Shown piece after piece: positions 1 to 10,804 of a stretch of 43,486 nucleotides of DNA. Position 1 is the first letter of the stretch, and each line of letters opens with the position of its first letter. The notes below the pieces were generated by a model that was given only the letters and a program-made list of their open reading frames with translations, was not told the origin of the DNA and did not search any database. Made by a program: the position numbers and the translations under genes. This DNA is from Mycolicibacterium septicum DSM 44393 (lineage in GTDB: Bacteria > Actinomycetota > Actinomycetes > Mycobacteriales > Mycobacteriaceae), in contig NZ_HG322952.1 of NCBI RefSeq assembly GCF_000455325.1, positions 1-43,486 of the forward strand. The letters are read 5' to 3'.

Positions 1-200
1 AAGAATTCAATCAGAAAAATCCGATTACAAACAAAAGACACCAAAAACTGGCATCAAAAAAACAACCACCCACCATGATCGGAAGACGGGGAGTCCCCCA
101 AAATGAGTGGCCAAAAAACAACAAACAAAAACCACCAAACACACTATTGAGTTCTCAAACAACAGACTTTTTTTGCTTCGTCACCCTGTTTTGGGGCAAC
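1..200 (-). promoter_or_regulatory. rRNA operon leader (pre-16S), partial
   Basis: Read on the minus strand, this AT-rich, T/G-tract stretch matches what I remember of the mycobacterial pre-16S leader: an antitermination box around 149-164, then T-rich spacer running to the window edge. It follows three tandem promoters and lies directly behind murA, which is where the mycobacterial rrnA operon sits. The 16S gene should begin just beyond base 1; no mature 16S sequence is visible inside the window. No protein gene is supported in 1-439. Identification is by pattern memory, not alignment. Confidence 0.85.
149..164 (-). promoter_or_regulatory. boxA-like rrn antitermination site
   Basis: On the minus strand the sequence reads TGTTGTTTGAGAACTC, the boxA-type element of actinobacterial rRNA leaders that recruits NusB/NusE for antitermination. 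It lies about 36-50 nt downstream of the predicted start of the third promoter, the expected place. Confidence 0.75.
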
Positions 201-206
201 CCCACC

Positions 207-236
207 AGCTTAATCGGAATCTTGCCGGCAAGTCAA
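207..236 (-). promoter_or_regulatory. rrn promoter P3 (proximal)
   Basis: The -35 box TTGACT (231-236) and -10 box TAAGCT (207-212) are separated by 18 bp on the minus strand. The predicted start falls near 200, within a conserved GGGGTTGCCCC element that follows mycobacterial rrn promoters. Confidence 0.8.
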
Positions 237-282
237 GTTGCTTCATTTTGGCTTATTTCATCCGGTCTGAGGCAACCTCGCC

Positions 283-312
283 AGCTTAGTACGATCTCGG
301 CTGGCTTGTCAA
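283..312 (-). promoter_or_regulatory. rrn promoter P2
   Basis: The -35 box TTGACA (307-312) and -10 box TAAGCT (283-288) have an 18-bp spacer. The -10 and downstream bases (TAAGCTGG followed by a GAGGTTGCCTC element) nearly repeat those of P3, so the two promoters look like a duplicated module about 76 bp apart. Confidence 0.8.
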
Positions 313-358
313 GTCGCTCCGGTCCGGGGTGTTTCACCCGCTCCGTGGCGACTTCAAA

Positions 359-388
359 AGATTAGCCCGGGGCACCGTGCAAGGTCAA
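359..388 (-). promoter_or_regulatory. rrn promoter P1 (distal)
   Basis: The -35 box TTGACC (383-388) and -10 box TAATCT (359-364) have an 18-bp spacer on the minus strand, starting about 50 bp after the murA stop codon. It has the same geometry as P2 and P3 but a different downstream sequence. Confidence 0.7.
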
Positions 389-439
389 ATCGGCTGGTCA
401 GCGCGATTTCGAGGCTGCAAACAGGCCCGAACGTGCTGT

Positions 440-1696
440 CTACGAGCCTACGCGTTCGATCTCGGCTCCGAGGCTCAACAGGTTTTCCACGAACAACGGG
501 TAGCCGCGATCGATGTGGAACACGTCGTGAACCTCGGTTTCTCCGTCCGCGACCAAGCCGGCGAGCACCAGGCCGGCGCCGGCCCGGATGTCGGAGGACC
601 ACACCGGCGCACTCGAAAGCTGCGGGATTCCACGCACCACGGCATGGTGACCATCCGTCCGGGCGTCAGCGCCCAGCCGGATCATCTCCTCGACGAACCG
701 GAAGCGGGCTTCGAACACGTTCTCGGTGATCATCGAAGTGCCGTCGGCCACCGAGGCCAGCCCGATCGCCATCGGCTGCAGGTCGGTCGGAAATCCCGGG
801 AACGGCAGCGTCGCCACATTGACCGCCTTGGGTCGCTCGTACTGCACCACCCGGAAACCGTCATCGTTCTGGGTCACGGTGGCGCCGGCGTCATGCAGCT
901 TGTGCAGCACCAGCTGCAGGTGCTGCGGGTCGACGCCCGTCACCGAGATGTCGCCGCGGGTCATCGCCGCGGCTATCCCCCACGTCGCCGCCACGATCCG
1001 GTCACCGATCACCCGGTGTTCGGTGGGATAGAGCCGATCGACACCGGTGATCGTCAGCGTCGACGTACCCGCGCCGCTGACCTTGGCACCCATCTGGTTG
1101 AGCATCGCGCAGATGTCGACGATGTCGGGCTCGCGTGCGGCGTTGTGGATGGTGGTGACACCTTCGGCCAGCACCGCGGCCATGAGGATGTTCTCCGTCG
1201 CCCCCACAGACGGGAACTCCAGCTGGATCTCGGCACCCCGCAGATGGTCAGCTTCGGCCACCACACAGCCGTGCTCGATGTTGCAGGTCGCCCCCAGTTG
1301 GCGCAGCCCGGCCTGGTGCATGTCCAGCGGACGCGACCCGATCGCGTCACCACCCGGCAGCGCAACCTTGGCCTTCCTGCAGCGGCCTACCAGTGGCCCC
1401 AGCACACAGACCGACGCGCGGAACTGACGCACCGCCGCGAAATCGGCGTCGTACTTGGGTTCGTCGGGCGACGTGATGCGCACCGTGTCGCCGTCCAGCT
1501 CCACCGTGGCACCCAACCCCCGGAGGACCTCCGCCATCAGCGGGACATCCAGGATGTCGGGGCAATTGGTGATCGTGCTGGTGCCCTCGGCCAGCAACGA
1601 AGCGGCCATCAGTTTCAGCACACTGTTCTTCGCGCCGCCGACAGCAACTTCGCCTGATAACCGGTTTCCTCCGGTCACCAAGAAACGCTCGCTCAC
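440..1696 (-). CDS. murA: UDP-N-acetylglucosamine 1-carboxyvinyltransferase MurA
   Basis: MurA transfers enolpyruvate from PEP to UDP-GlcNAc, the first committed cytoplasmic step of peptidoglycan synthesis. The 418-residue length is normal for the family. The N-terminal GAKNSVLK motif (around residue 23) carries the conserved Lys. The active-site loop reads PGGDAIGSRP, so residue 117 is Asp where fosfomycin-sensitive enzymes have Cys; this Cys-to-Asp change is established in mycobacteria and explains intrinsic fosfomycin resistance. The start is GTG at 1696, with a TACACT -10 box ending 7 nt upstream and no Shine-Dalgarno sequence, which suggests a leaderless mRNA. The gene precedes the rRNA operon, as in other mycobacteria, and diverges from the adenosyltransferase gene. 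Confidence 0.97.
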   Translation of the reverse strand: MSERFLVTGGNRLSGEVAVGGAKNSVLKLMAASLLAEGTSTITNCPDILDVPLMAEVLRGLGATVELDGDTVRITSPDEPKYDADFAAVRQFRASVCVLGPLVGRCRKAKVALPGGDAIGSRPLDMHQAGLRQLGATCNIEHGCVVAEADHLRGAEIQLEFPSVGATENILMAAVLAEGVTTIHNAAREPDIVDICAMLNQMGAKVSGAGTSTLTITGVDRLYPTEHRVIGDRIVAATWGIAAAMTRGDISVTGVDPQHLQLVLHKLHDAGATVTQNDDGFRVVQYERPKAVNVATLPFPGFPTDLQPMAIGLASVADGTSMITENVFEARFRFVEEMIRLGADARTDGHHAVVRGIPQLSSAPVWSSDIRAGAGLVLAGLVADGETEVHDVFHIDRGYPLFVENLLSLGAEIERVGS

Positions 1697-1703
1697 GCCG
1701 GTC

Positions 1704-1709
1704 AGTGTA
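1704..1709 (-). promoter_or_regulatory. murA -10 box (leaderless)
   Basis: TACACT on the minus strand fits TANNNT and ends 7 nt before the GTG start of murA, placing the transcript start at or next to the start codon. No ribosome binding site lies between. This is inferred from spacing only. Confidence 0.5.
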
Positions 1710-1781
1710 AACAGCCCGCCGTCGAGTTTCTCCCTGCTCGGACAGATCCGGCGGCCCCGGCGAGCCTGTCCTCAAGCCCGG

Positions 1782-1787
1782 TACGGT
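1782..1787 (+). promoter_or_regulatory. -10 box of adenosyltransferase gene (leaderless)
   Basis: TACGGT ends 6 nt before the ATG at 1794, so the mRNA probably begins at the start codon. It shares a 97-bp divergent intergenic region with the murA promoter. Confidence 0.45.
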
Positions 1788-1793
1788 TCAGCT

Positions 1794-2360
1794 ATGGCGG
1801 TTCATCTCACGCGTATCTACACCCGCACCGGCGACGACGGCACGACCGGGCTGAGTGACTTCAGCAGGGTTTCCAAGAATGATTCGAGGTTGGCGGCCTA
1901 CGCCGACTGTGACGAAGCCAACGCCGCCATCGGCGTCGCGGTGGCCCTGGGCGAACCTGATCAGCAAATCCTGGCGGTGTTGCGTCAGATTCAGAACGAC
2001 CTGTTCGACGCCGGCGCGGATCTGTCCACGCCGGTCGTGGAAAACCCCGAGCACCCGCCGCTGCGGATCTCGCAGGCCTACATCGATCGGCTGGAGAAGT
2101 GGTGCGACGAGTTCAACGAGGCGCTGCCCGCACTGAATTCGTTCATCCTGCCGGGCGGCACTCCCCTGTCGGCGCTGTTGCATGTCGCACGCACCGTGGC
2201 TCGCCGCGCTGAACGGTCGGCATGGATCGCTGTGCACGAGCACGGCGAATCGGTCAGCGTGCTGCCGGCGAAGTACCTCAACCGGCTTTCGGATCTGCTG
2301 TTCATCCTGTCGCGGGTGGCGAACCCGGACGGGGACGTGCTCTGGAAGCCCGGCGGATGA
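1794..2360 (+). CDS. PduO-type cob(I)alamin adenosyltransferase
   Basis: This enzyme adenosylates cob(I)alamin with ATP to make adenosylcobalamin, the cofactor of methylmalonyl-CoA mutase and related enzymes. The 188-residue product begins MAVHLTRIYTRTGDDGTTGL; the TRTGDDGTTGL segment is the ATP-binding signature of the PduO family, and the Arg/Glu-rich helical C-terminal half (ARTVARRAER, LNRLSDLLFILSR) fits its helical bundle. The open frame extends upstream to 1455, but that part overlaps murA antisense; ATG 1794 begins at the conserved N-terminus and has a -10 box just upstream. It is divergent from murA and convergent with the DUF2550 gene, with 32 bp between the stops. The same gene sits here in M. 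tuberculosis (Rv1314c). Confidence 0.93.
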   Translation: MAVHLTRIYTRTGDDGTTGLSDFSRVSKNDSRLAAYADCDEANAAIGVAVALGEPDQQILAVLRQIQNDLFDAGADLSTPVVENPEHPPLRISQAYIDRLEKWCDEFNEALPALNSFILPGGTPLSALLHVARTVARRAERSAWIAVHEHGESVSVLPAKYLNRLSDLLFILSRVANPDGDVLWKPGG

Positions 2361-2392
2361 GCCGCTTGCGCGAAGACCGTGTGGTCAGCCGC

Positions 2393-2840
2393 TCAGTAGT
2401 TGCGCCGCCGGGCCCGCGGCGATGGCCGTGACTCGAGCCAGGACGTGAACGCCGTCAGGGCGCCCCGGTCCAGGGCGATCTCATAGCCTTGCCGGCGTTC
2501 GGGACTGTTGTCGCGCAGTTCGAGGATGACCGTGGCATCGGTCATGATGTCGAACTCGTCGCCACGCGGGGCGCGGCGCGACACCACTTCCAGCCCCCGC
2601 CGGCTCAATCGCCGGTCAGGCCACCACCGGATGCTGGAAAGCCGGTAGAAACCGGCCTCTCCTCCGCGGTAACGCATCACGCCGTGGCGCCATCCGCTAC
2701 CGCCATCGGCGGGAATGTCGCGCAGGATGGCGGCTGTCCCGCCGACCTGACGTAGCTTCCACAGCCGGTAACTCAAGGCGCCGGCCAAAAAGGGCCAGAA
2801 CGCAGACGAGCGCGACCATGCCGATCATGGGCGCGCTCAT
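2393..2840 (-). CDS. DUF2550 membrane-anchored protein, frame broken in a T5 run
   Basis: This is the last gene of the atp cluster (Rv1312 family), of unknown function. The body (LSYRLWKLRQ to the Arg-rich C-terminus PSPRARRR) is open from 2788 to 2393. The expected N-terminus, MSAPMIGMV followed by a hydrophobic stretch, is present in another frame from ATG 2840, 15 bp after the atpC stop. The two frames join at a run of five T on the minus strand (2787-2791); four T would give one continuous protein of about 148 residues with a single N-terminal membrane helix, the family's usual length. Otherwise translation could start only at TTG 2788 and lose the helix. It may be a sequencing error or a real frameshift. 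Confidence 0.8.
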
Positions 2841-2855
2841 CTGTCGTCTCTGTCG

Positions 2856-3221
2856 TCAGTCGATCTGGCCGAGAGCGCGCAGGCGCGCCCGACCCCATGC
2901 CGCTGTCTGCTCGTCGTCGGACTCCGCATCCCGTTTGGCGGAGTCTGCGTCGATCTCGGATTCGAACTGTGCGTTCTCCACCAGGATGCGAACCGTCTCC
3001 TCGGTCACCGACAGGAAACCGCCGTCGACGGCGATCCGCAGATCGTCTTCGCCTTCACGCTCGACCCGCACCATGGCGTCGTCGACGAGCTCAGCGACCA
3101 ACGGGATGTGCCGCGGCAGGATGCCGATCTCACCAGCGGTGGTCCGGGTGAAGACGAACGTAGCGGTGCCGGACCAGAGCTCACGCTCGACGGCAACGAT
3201 CTCGACGTTCAAATCAGCCAT
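2856..3221 (-). CDS. atpC: ATP synthase F1 subunit epsilon
   Basis: Epsilon belongs to the central stalk of F1 and couples rotation to catalysis while restraining ATP hydrolysis. The 121-residue protein begins MADLNVEIVAVERELWSG and contains the beta-sandwich signature GEIGILPRHIPLVAEL. The C-terminal part is a short helical region, as in other mycobacterial epsilon subunits. It lies 33 bp after atpD and 15 bp before the DUF2550 start, at the distal end of the minus-strand ATP synthase operon. Confidence 0.97.
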   Translation of the reverse strand: MADLNVEIVAVERELWSGTATFVFTRTTAGEIGILPRHIPLVAELVDDAMVRVEREGEDDLRIAVDGGFLSVTEETVRILVENAQFESEIDADSAKRDAESDDEQTAAWGRARLRALGQID

Positions 3222-3254
3222 GTCACACCACCTCCCTGTTTCCGAACGGCTTCA

Positions 3255-4682
<1,428 letters not shown>

Positions 4683-4723
4683 TCTCTCTTCGCTTTCCTA
4701 CGAGGCTTTCGTCTTTGGTCCGG

Positions 4724-5647
4724 CTAGCGCGCGTCGGCCAGCGCGTTCGCGCCGCCCACGATCTCGCTGATTTCCTGAGTGATCTGCGCCTGACGTTCGC
4801 GGTTGGCCGCGAGCGTGAGTGCCTTGATCAGATCGTCGGCGTTGTCGGTGGCCGACTTCATGGCGCGCCGGCGCGAAGCCGACTCCGAGGCCGCCGCCTC
4901 CAGCAGCGCCGCGTACACGCGGGTTGCGATGTAGCGCGGCAGCAGCGCGTCGAACAGGTCCTCGGCATTCGGCTCGAACGAATACAGCGTGTGTGGACCG
5001 GTTTCCGGCTCACCGACGTACTCGACGACCAGCGGTGCAATCCGATGCGCCACTGCGGTCTGCGAGAGCATCGACCGGAACTCGGTGGACACGATGTGCA
5101 GTTCGTCGACGCCCAGGATGCCGTCCGCTCCGGCGTCGTCGCCCTCGTCGTCGGCACCGGACATGAACGCCGTCACCAGGGTGTCGGCGATCTCCTTGGC
5201 GTTGCTGTACTCGGGACGCTCCGAGAAGCCGGTCCAGGACTCGACGACCGCACGCTGACGGAAGCTGTAGTAGCCCAAGGCCTTTCGACCGACGACGTAG
5301 AGCACCGGCTCCTTGCCCTCTTCCCGCAGCAGCGAGAAGAGCTCTTCGGCCCGGCGCAGCACGTTGGCGTTGTAACCGCCGCAGAGACCGCGGTCCGACG
5401 ACACCACGAGCACACCGGCCCGCTTGGGGTTCTCCCGCTGAACGAGCAGCGGGTGGTCCAGCGCGCTGGCGCCCGCAAGCTCGGTGAGCATGTTGGTGAT
5501 CTCGGTGGAGTAGGGCCGGGCCGCATCGACCCGGGCCTGCGCCTTGGCGATCCGCGACGTGGCGATCAGCTCCTGTGCCTTCGTGATCTTCTTGATCGAC
5601 GAAGCGGAGCGGATACGCCCGCGTAGCTCGCGAAGTGTGGCTGCCAT
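4724..5647 (-). CDS. atpG: ATP synthase F1 subunit gamma
   Basis: Gamma is the rotating shaft of F1. The 307-residue protein begins MAATLRELRGRIRSASSIKKITKAQELIA, the standard N-terminal helix, and ends with the matching C-terminal helix (ITQEISEIVGGANAL). An acidic Gly/Asp-rich insertion (GADDEGDDAGADG) lies in the middle; a gamma-loop insertion is known in mycobacteria and linked to coupling and low ATPase activity. It starts 7 bp after the atpA stop. Confidence 0.97.
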   Translation of the reverse strand: MAATLRELRGRIRSASSIKKITKAQELIATSRIAKAQARVDAARPYSTEITNMLTELAGASALDHPLLVQRENPKRAGVLVVSSDRGLCGGYNANVLRRAEELFSLLREEGKEPVLYVVGRKALGYYSFRQRAVVESWTGFSERPEYSNAKEIADTLVTAFMSGADDEGDDAGADGILGVDELHIVSTEFRSMLSQTAVAHRIAPLVVEYVGEPETGPHTLYSFEPNAEDLFDALLPRYIATRVYAALLEAAASESASRRRAMKSATDNADDLIKALTLAANRERQAQITQEISEIVGGANALADAR

Positions 5648-5654
5648 TGGTTAC

Positions 5655-7304
<1,650 letters not shown>

Positions 7305-7362
7305 GGTTTTTCGTCTTCCTACCTTGTTCTTGGGGTGGTTCTGGGGTTGCCAGTGCCGTCGG

Positions 7363-8700
7363 TCAGTCCGGCAGCTGGGTGGCCGCTGCGGCCAGTCGGG
7401 ACGAGATCGAGCCGTCGATCACTTCGTCACCGACGGTGATCGACAGACCACCGAGCAGTTCGGGGTCGACGTGCAGTTGCACCGACACCGGGTGTCCGTA
7501 GATGCGGGTGAGCACCTCCGACAGCCGGGTCCGCTGGGCATCGGTCAGGTCGGCCGCGGCGGTCACGTGAGCGACCACCTCGCCGCGGCGGGACACCGCG
7601 AGCTCGGCGAGATCGATGACTGCCTCGTCGGCACGCTCGCCGCGCAGCAGTCCCACAGTCTGGGCCAGCAGCGCTGCCGCCGTCCCGCTTCCACCCGCGT
7701 TGCCGCCAAGCACCTTGTTCAGCAAGGCAATCCGGCCGTCGACCGGGGTGGTGTAGTCACTGAGCAGGGCCGAGAGCTTGGGCTCGGCGTCGAGCAGGCG
7801 GCCGAACCGGAACAGCTGGTCCTCCACCTCGTCGACCTCACCGGCGGTCTCGGCGCGCTTGAGCAGCGCCAGACGTGCGGTGTGTTCAATGGCGTCGACC
7901 AGGTTCGACTCGGTCGACCAGCGCTGCGAGACGGCGGTCCGCAGCACGTCCAGGGCGGTGGTGCCGACCTTGCCGGACAGCAGGCGGTCGACCAGCTGCA
8001 CCTTGGCGGCACCTTCGTCGGTCGGCTCGGCCAGATGCCTGGTGAGCACCGACTCCGACAGCAGCAGCTTGGCCACCGAGGTCAGGTCGTCGGCCAGCGC
8101 CGTCAGGTCGTCTGCACCGAGACCGCTTGCGACGGAGTCGAACTTGTCGACCACGACGGCCAGCGACTCGCGGCTGGCAGCGCGCAGCTTCGCGGTTGCG
8201 GCGGTGTCGATCACAAACGCCGACGGGGCCATCTGATCGAGCTCGGCGAGGAACCGGTCGACCGTGGCCGCCTGCGCGGCCGGATCGGCGACATGCGCCC
8301 GCACCAGAGCGTCGGCCTTGGCGACCGACTCCGATCCGAGACCGGTCCGCAGCTGGCGGATGAGCTGCTGGCGCATCAGCTGAACCTGCTGAACACCCTG
8401 CGCCTTGATCCGCTCGGCCTCCGTGCCGGCCTGCTCGGCCAGCTGAGCGGTGATCCGCTCGGAGTCCTGCGAGGCCTCATCGGTCACCTTGGCCGACTCG
8501 GCCTTGGCGTCGGCGAGTGCCTTGGCATGCATCTCATCGGCTTCGGCGAGCTTCTTCGCCGCATCGGCGCTCTCGGCGAGGGCGACCCGCACGGCTTCCT
8601 GCTGCTTCTGCATCAGGCTCCGCACTGGCGGCACCACCCACTTGATGATGATGTAGGCGATGACGGCAAAGCCGATCAGCTGCCCGATAAATATCGACAT
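7363..8700 (-). CDS. atpH: ATP synthase fused b-delta subunit
   Basis: This 445-residue protein joins a second b-type stator subunit to delta, an arrangement typical of mycobacteria. The N-terminal membrane helix (IGQLIGFAVIAYIIIKWVVPP) and the long charged helix after it are b-like; the last 170 or so residues are the OSCP/delta domain, with GEVVAHVTAA and the ending GSISSRLAAAATQLPD. Between them is a linker region seen only in this fusion. The ATG at 8700 directly follows the TAG of atpF with no spacer, so translation is probably coupled. The product forms the peripheral stalk with AtpF. Confidence 0.96.
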   Translation of the reverse strand: MSIFIGQLIGFAVIAYIIIKWVVPPVRSLMQKQQEAVRVALAESADAAKKLAEADEMHAKALADAKAESAKVTDEASQDSERITAQLAEQAGTEAERIKAQGVQQVQLMRQQLIRQLRTGLGSESVAKADALVRAHVADPAAQAATVDRFLAELDQMAPSAFVIDTAATAKLRAASRESLAVVVDKFDSVASGLGADDLTALADDLTSVAKLLLSESVLTRHLAEPTDEGAAKVQLVDRLLSGKVGTTALDVLRTAVSQRWSTESNLVDAIEHTARLALLKRAETAGEVDEVEDQLFRFGRLLDAEPKLSALLSDYTTPVDGRIALLNKVLGGNAGGSGTAAALLAQTVGLLRGERADEAVIDLAELAVSRRGEVVAHVTAAADLTDAQRTRLSEVLTRIYGHPVSVQLHVDPELLGGLSITVGDEVIDGSISSRLAAAATQLPD

Positions 8701-9219
8701 CTACTGCGTCCCACCTGATTTCACGTCGACGCCCAAAATTCGGCTGGCCAGGGTCTGCGAGAGTCCGTCCACCGACGTCTCCAGGTCCGACCGCACCTCG
8801 GCACTCTGAGCAGCGAGCTGCTCGTCGGCCTGGCGCACATTCTCGGCCACCTCGGTGCCGGCCTCGGCGCGCTTGGCATCGACCACCTCGCGACCCGCTA
8901 CGCGGGCCTCGTCACGGATGGCCGACGCCTGGGTACGCGCCCCGGCCATCGCCTCGTCATAGTCGGCCTGCGCTGCGGCCACCTGCTCGGCAGACTTCCG
9001 ATTGTCGGCGGCGGTCTTCGCCAGCATCGCTTCGCGCTCTGCCAACACCTTGCCGACCGGTGGCACAACCCATTTCGCGATCACGGCAAGCGTGATCAGG
9101 AAAATGATCAACACGGCGAAGAAGGTGCCGTTGGGGACCAGGAAGTTGCTCTGGCCCCCACCGCCTTCCTCCGCCGCTGCCTGGCTTGCAGCCAGGATCG
9201 TTGCGCTCAGTTCACCCAT
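8701..9219 (-). CDS. atpF: ATP synthase Fo subunit b
   Basis: Subunit b anchors the peripheral stalk. The 172-residue protein has a short N-terminal segment, a membrane helix at about 30-50 (FFAVLIIFLITLAVIAKWVV) followed by PPVGK, and a long Ala/Glu/Arg-rich helix to the end. The same WVVPP motif follows the membrane helix in the downstream fused b-delta gene. It lies 9 bp after atpE. Confidence 0.96.
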   Translation of the reverse strand: MGELSATILAASQAAAEEGGGGQSNFLVPNGTFFAVLIIFLITLAVIAKWVVPPVGKVLAEREAMLAKTAADNRKSAEQVAAAQADYDEAMAGARTQASAIRDEARVAGREVVDAKRAEAGTEVAENVRQADEQLAAQSAEVRSDLETSVDGLSQTLASRILGVDVKSGGTQ

Positions 9220-9228
9220 GCTGATGGA

Positions 9229-9489
9229 CTACTGCAGGCCCGGGGTGGCGAAGACGAACAGCGCCATGAAGGCCAGGTTGATGAAGTACGCGGCCTCCAC
9301 CAGACCGACGGTGATGAAGAACGGGGTGAACAGACGGCCCTGGGCCTCGGGCTGCCGGGCGATGCCCGAGATCAGCGCGTTACCCGCGATACCGTCACCG
9401 ATACCAGCGCCGATGGCGCCGCCACCCATGATCAAACCGCCACCGATCAGAGCGCCGGCCGTGATGAGGGCGTTGGGGTCGAGTTCCAT
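9229..9489 (-). CDS. atpE: ATP synthase Fo subunit c
   Basis: The c subunits form the proton-driven rotor ring in the membrane. The 86-residue protein has two hydrophobic helices; the Gly-rich first helix ends before the polar loop ARQPEAQ, and the second carries the ion-binding Glu65 in GLVEAAYF. This subunit is the target of bedaquiline. Asp32 and Ala67 (equivalent to Ala63 of M. tuberculosis, which is Met in naturally resistant species) have the sensitive-type residues. A purine-rich ribosome binding site (AAGGAGGATAAAAGG) precedes the ATG. Confidence 0.98.
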   Translation of the reverse strand: MELDPNALITAGALIGGGLIMGGGAIGAGIGDGIAGNALISGIARQPEAQGRLFTPFFITVGLVEAAYFINLAFMALFVFATPGLQ

Positions 9490-9570
9490 TCCTTTTATCC
9501 TCCTTGATAACTGGTGGCTGTGCCGCCAGAGGTTCGTGTCGTGCAGTTGTAGGGATCTAGCCGGTCATGC

Positions 9571-10347
9571 TCAGTGATCTTCGTGGTCCAGCTCCATCGA
9601 CTGGCTGAAGTACAGGATCGTCAGCAGCGAGAAGATGAAGGCCTGGATGAGGCCGACGAACAGGTCGAAGGTCTTCCAGATTGCGTTGGGTGCCCACTGG
9701 ATGTACCAGGGGAACATCGCGATCAGCGCGACGAGGATGCCGCCGGCGAAGATGTTGCCGAAAAGACGGAGGGCCAGCGAGATCGGCTTGGCGAGTTCCT
9801 CGACGATGTTGATCGGCATCAGCGCGGGGACGTGACCCTTGAGCACCTTGACCGGGTGGCCGATGATGCCGCGCCGCCAGATGCCGGCCGCGTGGTAGCA
9901 GACGAACACGAACAGGGCCAGCGCCAGCACGAAGTTGATGTCGGAGGCCGGCGGCTTGTACCACTCGGCGGCGGCACCGTCCGGTCCCCCGTACTGCAGC
10001 GGCAGCACCGACAGCCAGTTGGAGACCAGGATGAAGACGAAGATCGTCACTGCCAGCGGCAGCACGAACGGCGCGACCTTCATACCGATCGCGGCCTCGA
10101 TCTGGCCGCGCATCTGGATGGTCAGGGCCTCCCAGAACAGCTGCACACCGCCCGGCACACCGGTCGAGGTGACCTTCGCGCGCAGGACGAACGCCAGGGC
10201 GATCACGATCACCGCGGTGACCGCGGTGGCCAGGATGGTGTCACCGTTGAACGTCATCCCGAACAGCTCGAACACCATCGTGTGGTGGCCGACGTGGATG
10301 GCGGCGCCACCCTCTTCGGCGGCGAGCACGGTCGTCGTCTGAGTCAT
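9571..10347 (-). CDS. atpB: ATP synthase Fo subunit a
   Basis: Subunit a provides the two proton half-channels next to the c ring. From the chosen ATG the protein has 258 residues and starts MTQTTTVLAAEEGGAAIHVG. An upstream start at 10386 would overlap the preceding gene by 29 bp and add 13 residues not expected in the family, so the 10347 start, 10 bp after the atpI stop, is preferred. The essential Arg lies in SLALRLFGNIFAGG, and several membrane helices are evident, ending LLTILYFSQSMELDHEDH. Confidence 0.96.
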   Translation of the reverse strand: MTQTTTVLAAEEGGAAIHVGHHTMVFELFGMTFNGDTILATAVTAVIVIALAFVLRAKVTSTGVPGGVQLFWEALTIQMRGQIEAAIGMKVAPFVLPLAVTIFVFILVSNWLSVLPLQYGGPDGAAAEWYKPPASDINFVLALALFVFVCYHAAGIWRRGIIGHPVKVLKGHVPALMPINIVEELAKPISLALRLFGNIFAGGILVALIAMFPWYIQWAPNAIWKTFDLFVGLIQAFIFSLLTILYFSQSMELDHEDH

Positions 10348-10357
10348 ATAGGTCAGC

Positions 10358-10804
10358 TCAACCCTTCGATTCCGTATCCAAGACATCCAGGCCGTTCGAG
10401 CGGATCTTCCGCAGCACGGGGATGCTGGTGCTCATCACCAGCAGAGCCTGGAAAATCGCCAGCCCGAACAGCACCGCGATGCCGCCCGAGGTTTTGAAGA
10501 CAAATGCGATGCCGAGTGCGATCGCGGTGATGATCAGCAGCCGTGTCGCGGAGTTCACGGCCATCTTCTTCTTGAGCGGGTGATCTTCGGCCGTGATCGA
10601 TTCGACGGCCCGGCGCACCAGCAAGGCGTTGACCAAGCCGAGGCCCAGTCCGACACCGAAGAAGACGCCGAAGTAAATGTGTCCGGTGAATGCGGCGGCC
10701 ACTACGGCCAGCGCGGTCAGTACGACGCAAACGATCAGGAGACGCAGCGGCCGGAAGGCCACTGACGGGAACACCAACGGCGCGTCTTGCGCTGGCGTCG
10801 TCAC
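10358..10804 (-). CDS. AtpI-like membrane protein (Rv1303 family)
   Basis: This 148-residue protein is the first gene of the ATP synthase operon. Four hydrophobic segments are visible (about residues 20-38, 42-62, 87-104 and 108-126) with a short basic tail. AtpI-type proteins help assemble the c ring in some bacteria; whether this family does so in mycobacteria is inferred from position. It begins at GTG 10804 behind GGGGTGAAGCA, whose GGGGTGA is a plausible ribosome binding site. Confidence 0.88.
   Translation of the reverse strand: MTTPAQDAPLVFPSVAFRPLRLLIVCVVLTALAVVAAAFTGHIYFGVFFGVGLGLGLVNALLVRRAVESITAEDHPLKKKMAVNSATRLLIITAIALGIAFVFKTSGGIAVLFGLAIFQALLVMSTSIPVLRKIRSNGLDVLDTESKG

Noticed and set aside
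329..1657. Long plus-strand open frame opposite murA
   Set aside because: It is antisense to a full-length MurA, has no binding site and shows the Arg/His/Asp-rich composition of a GC-rich shadow frame. The same holds for 3108-4727, 5544-7439, 7261-8718, 18412-19737, 22255-23472 and 23469-25031.
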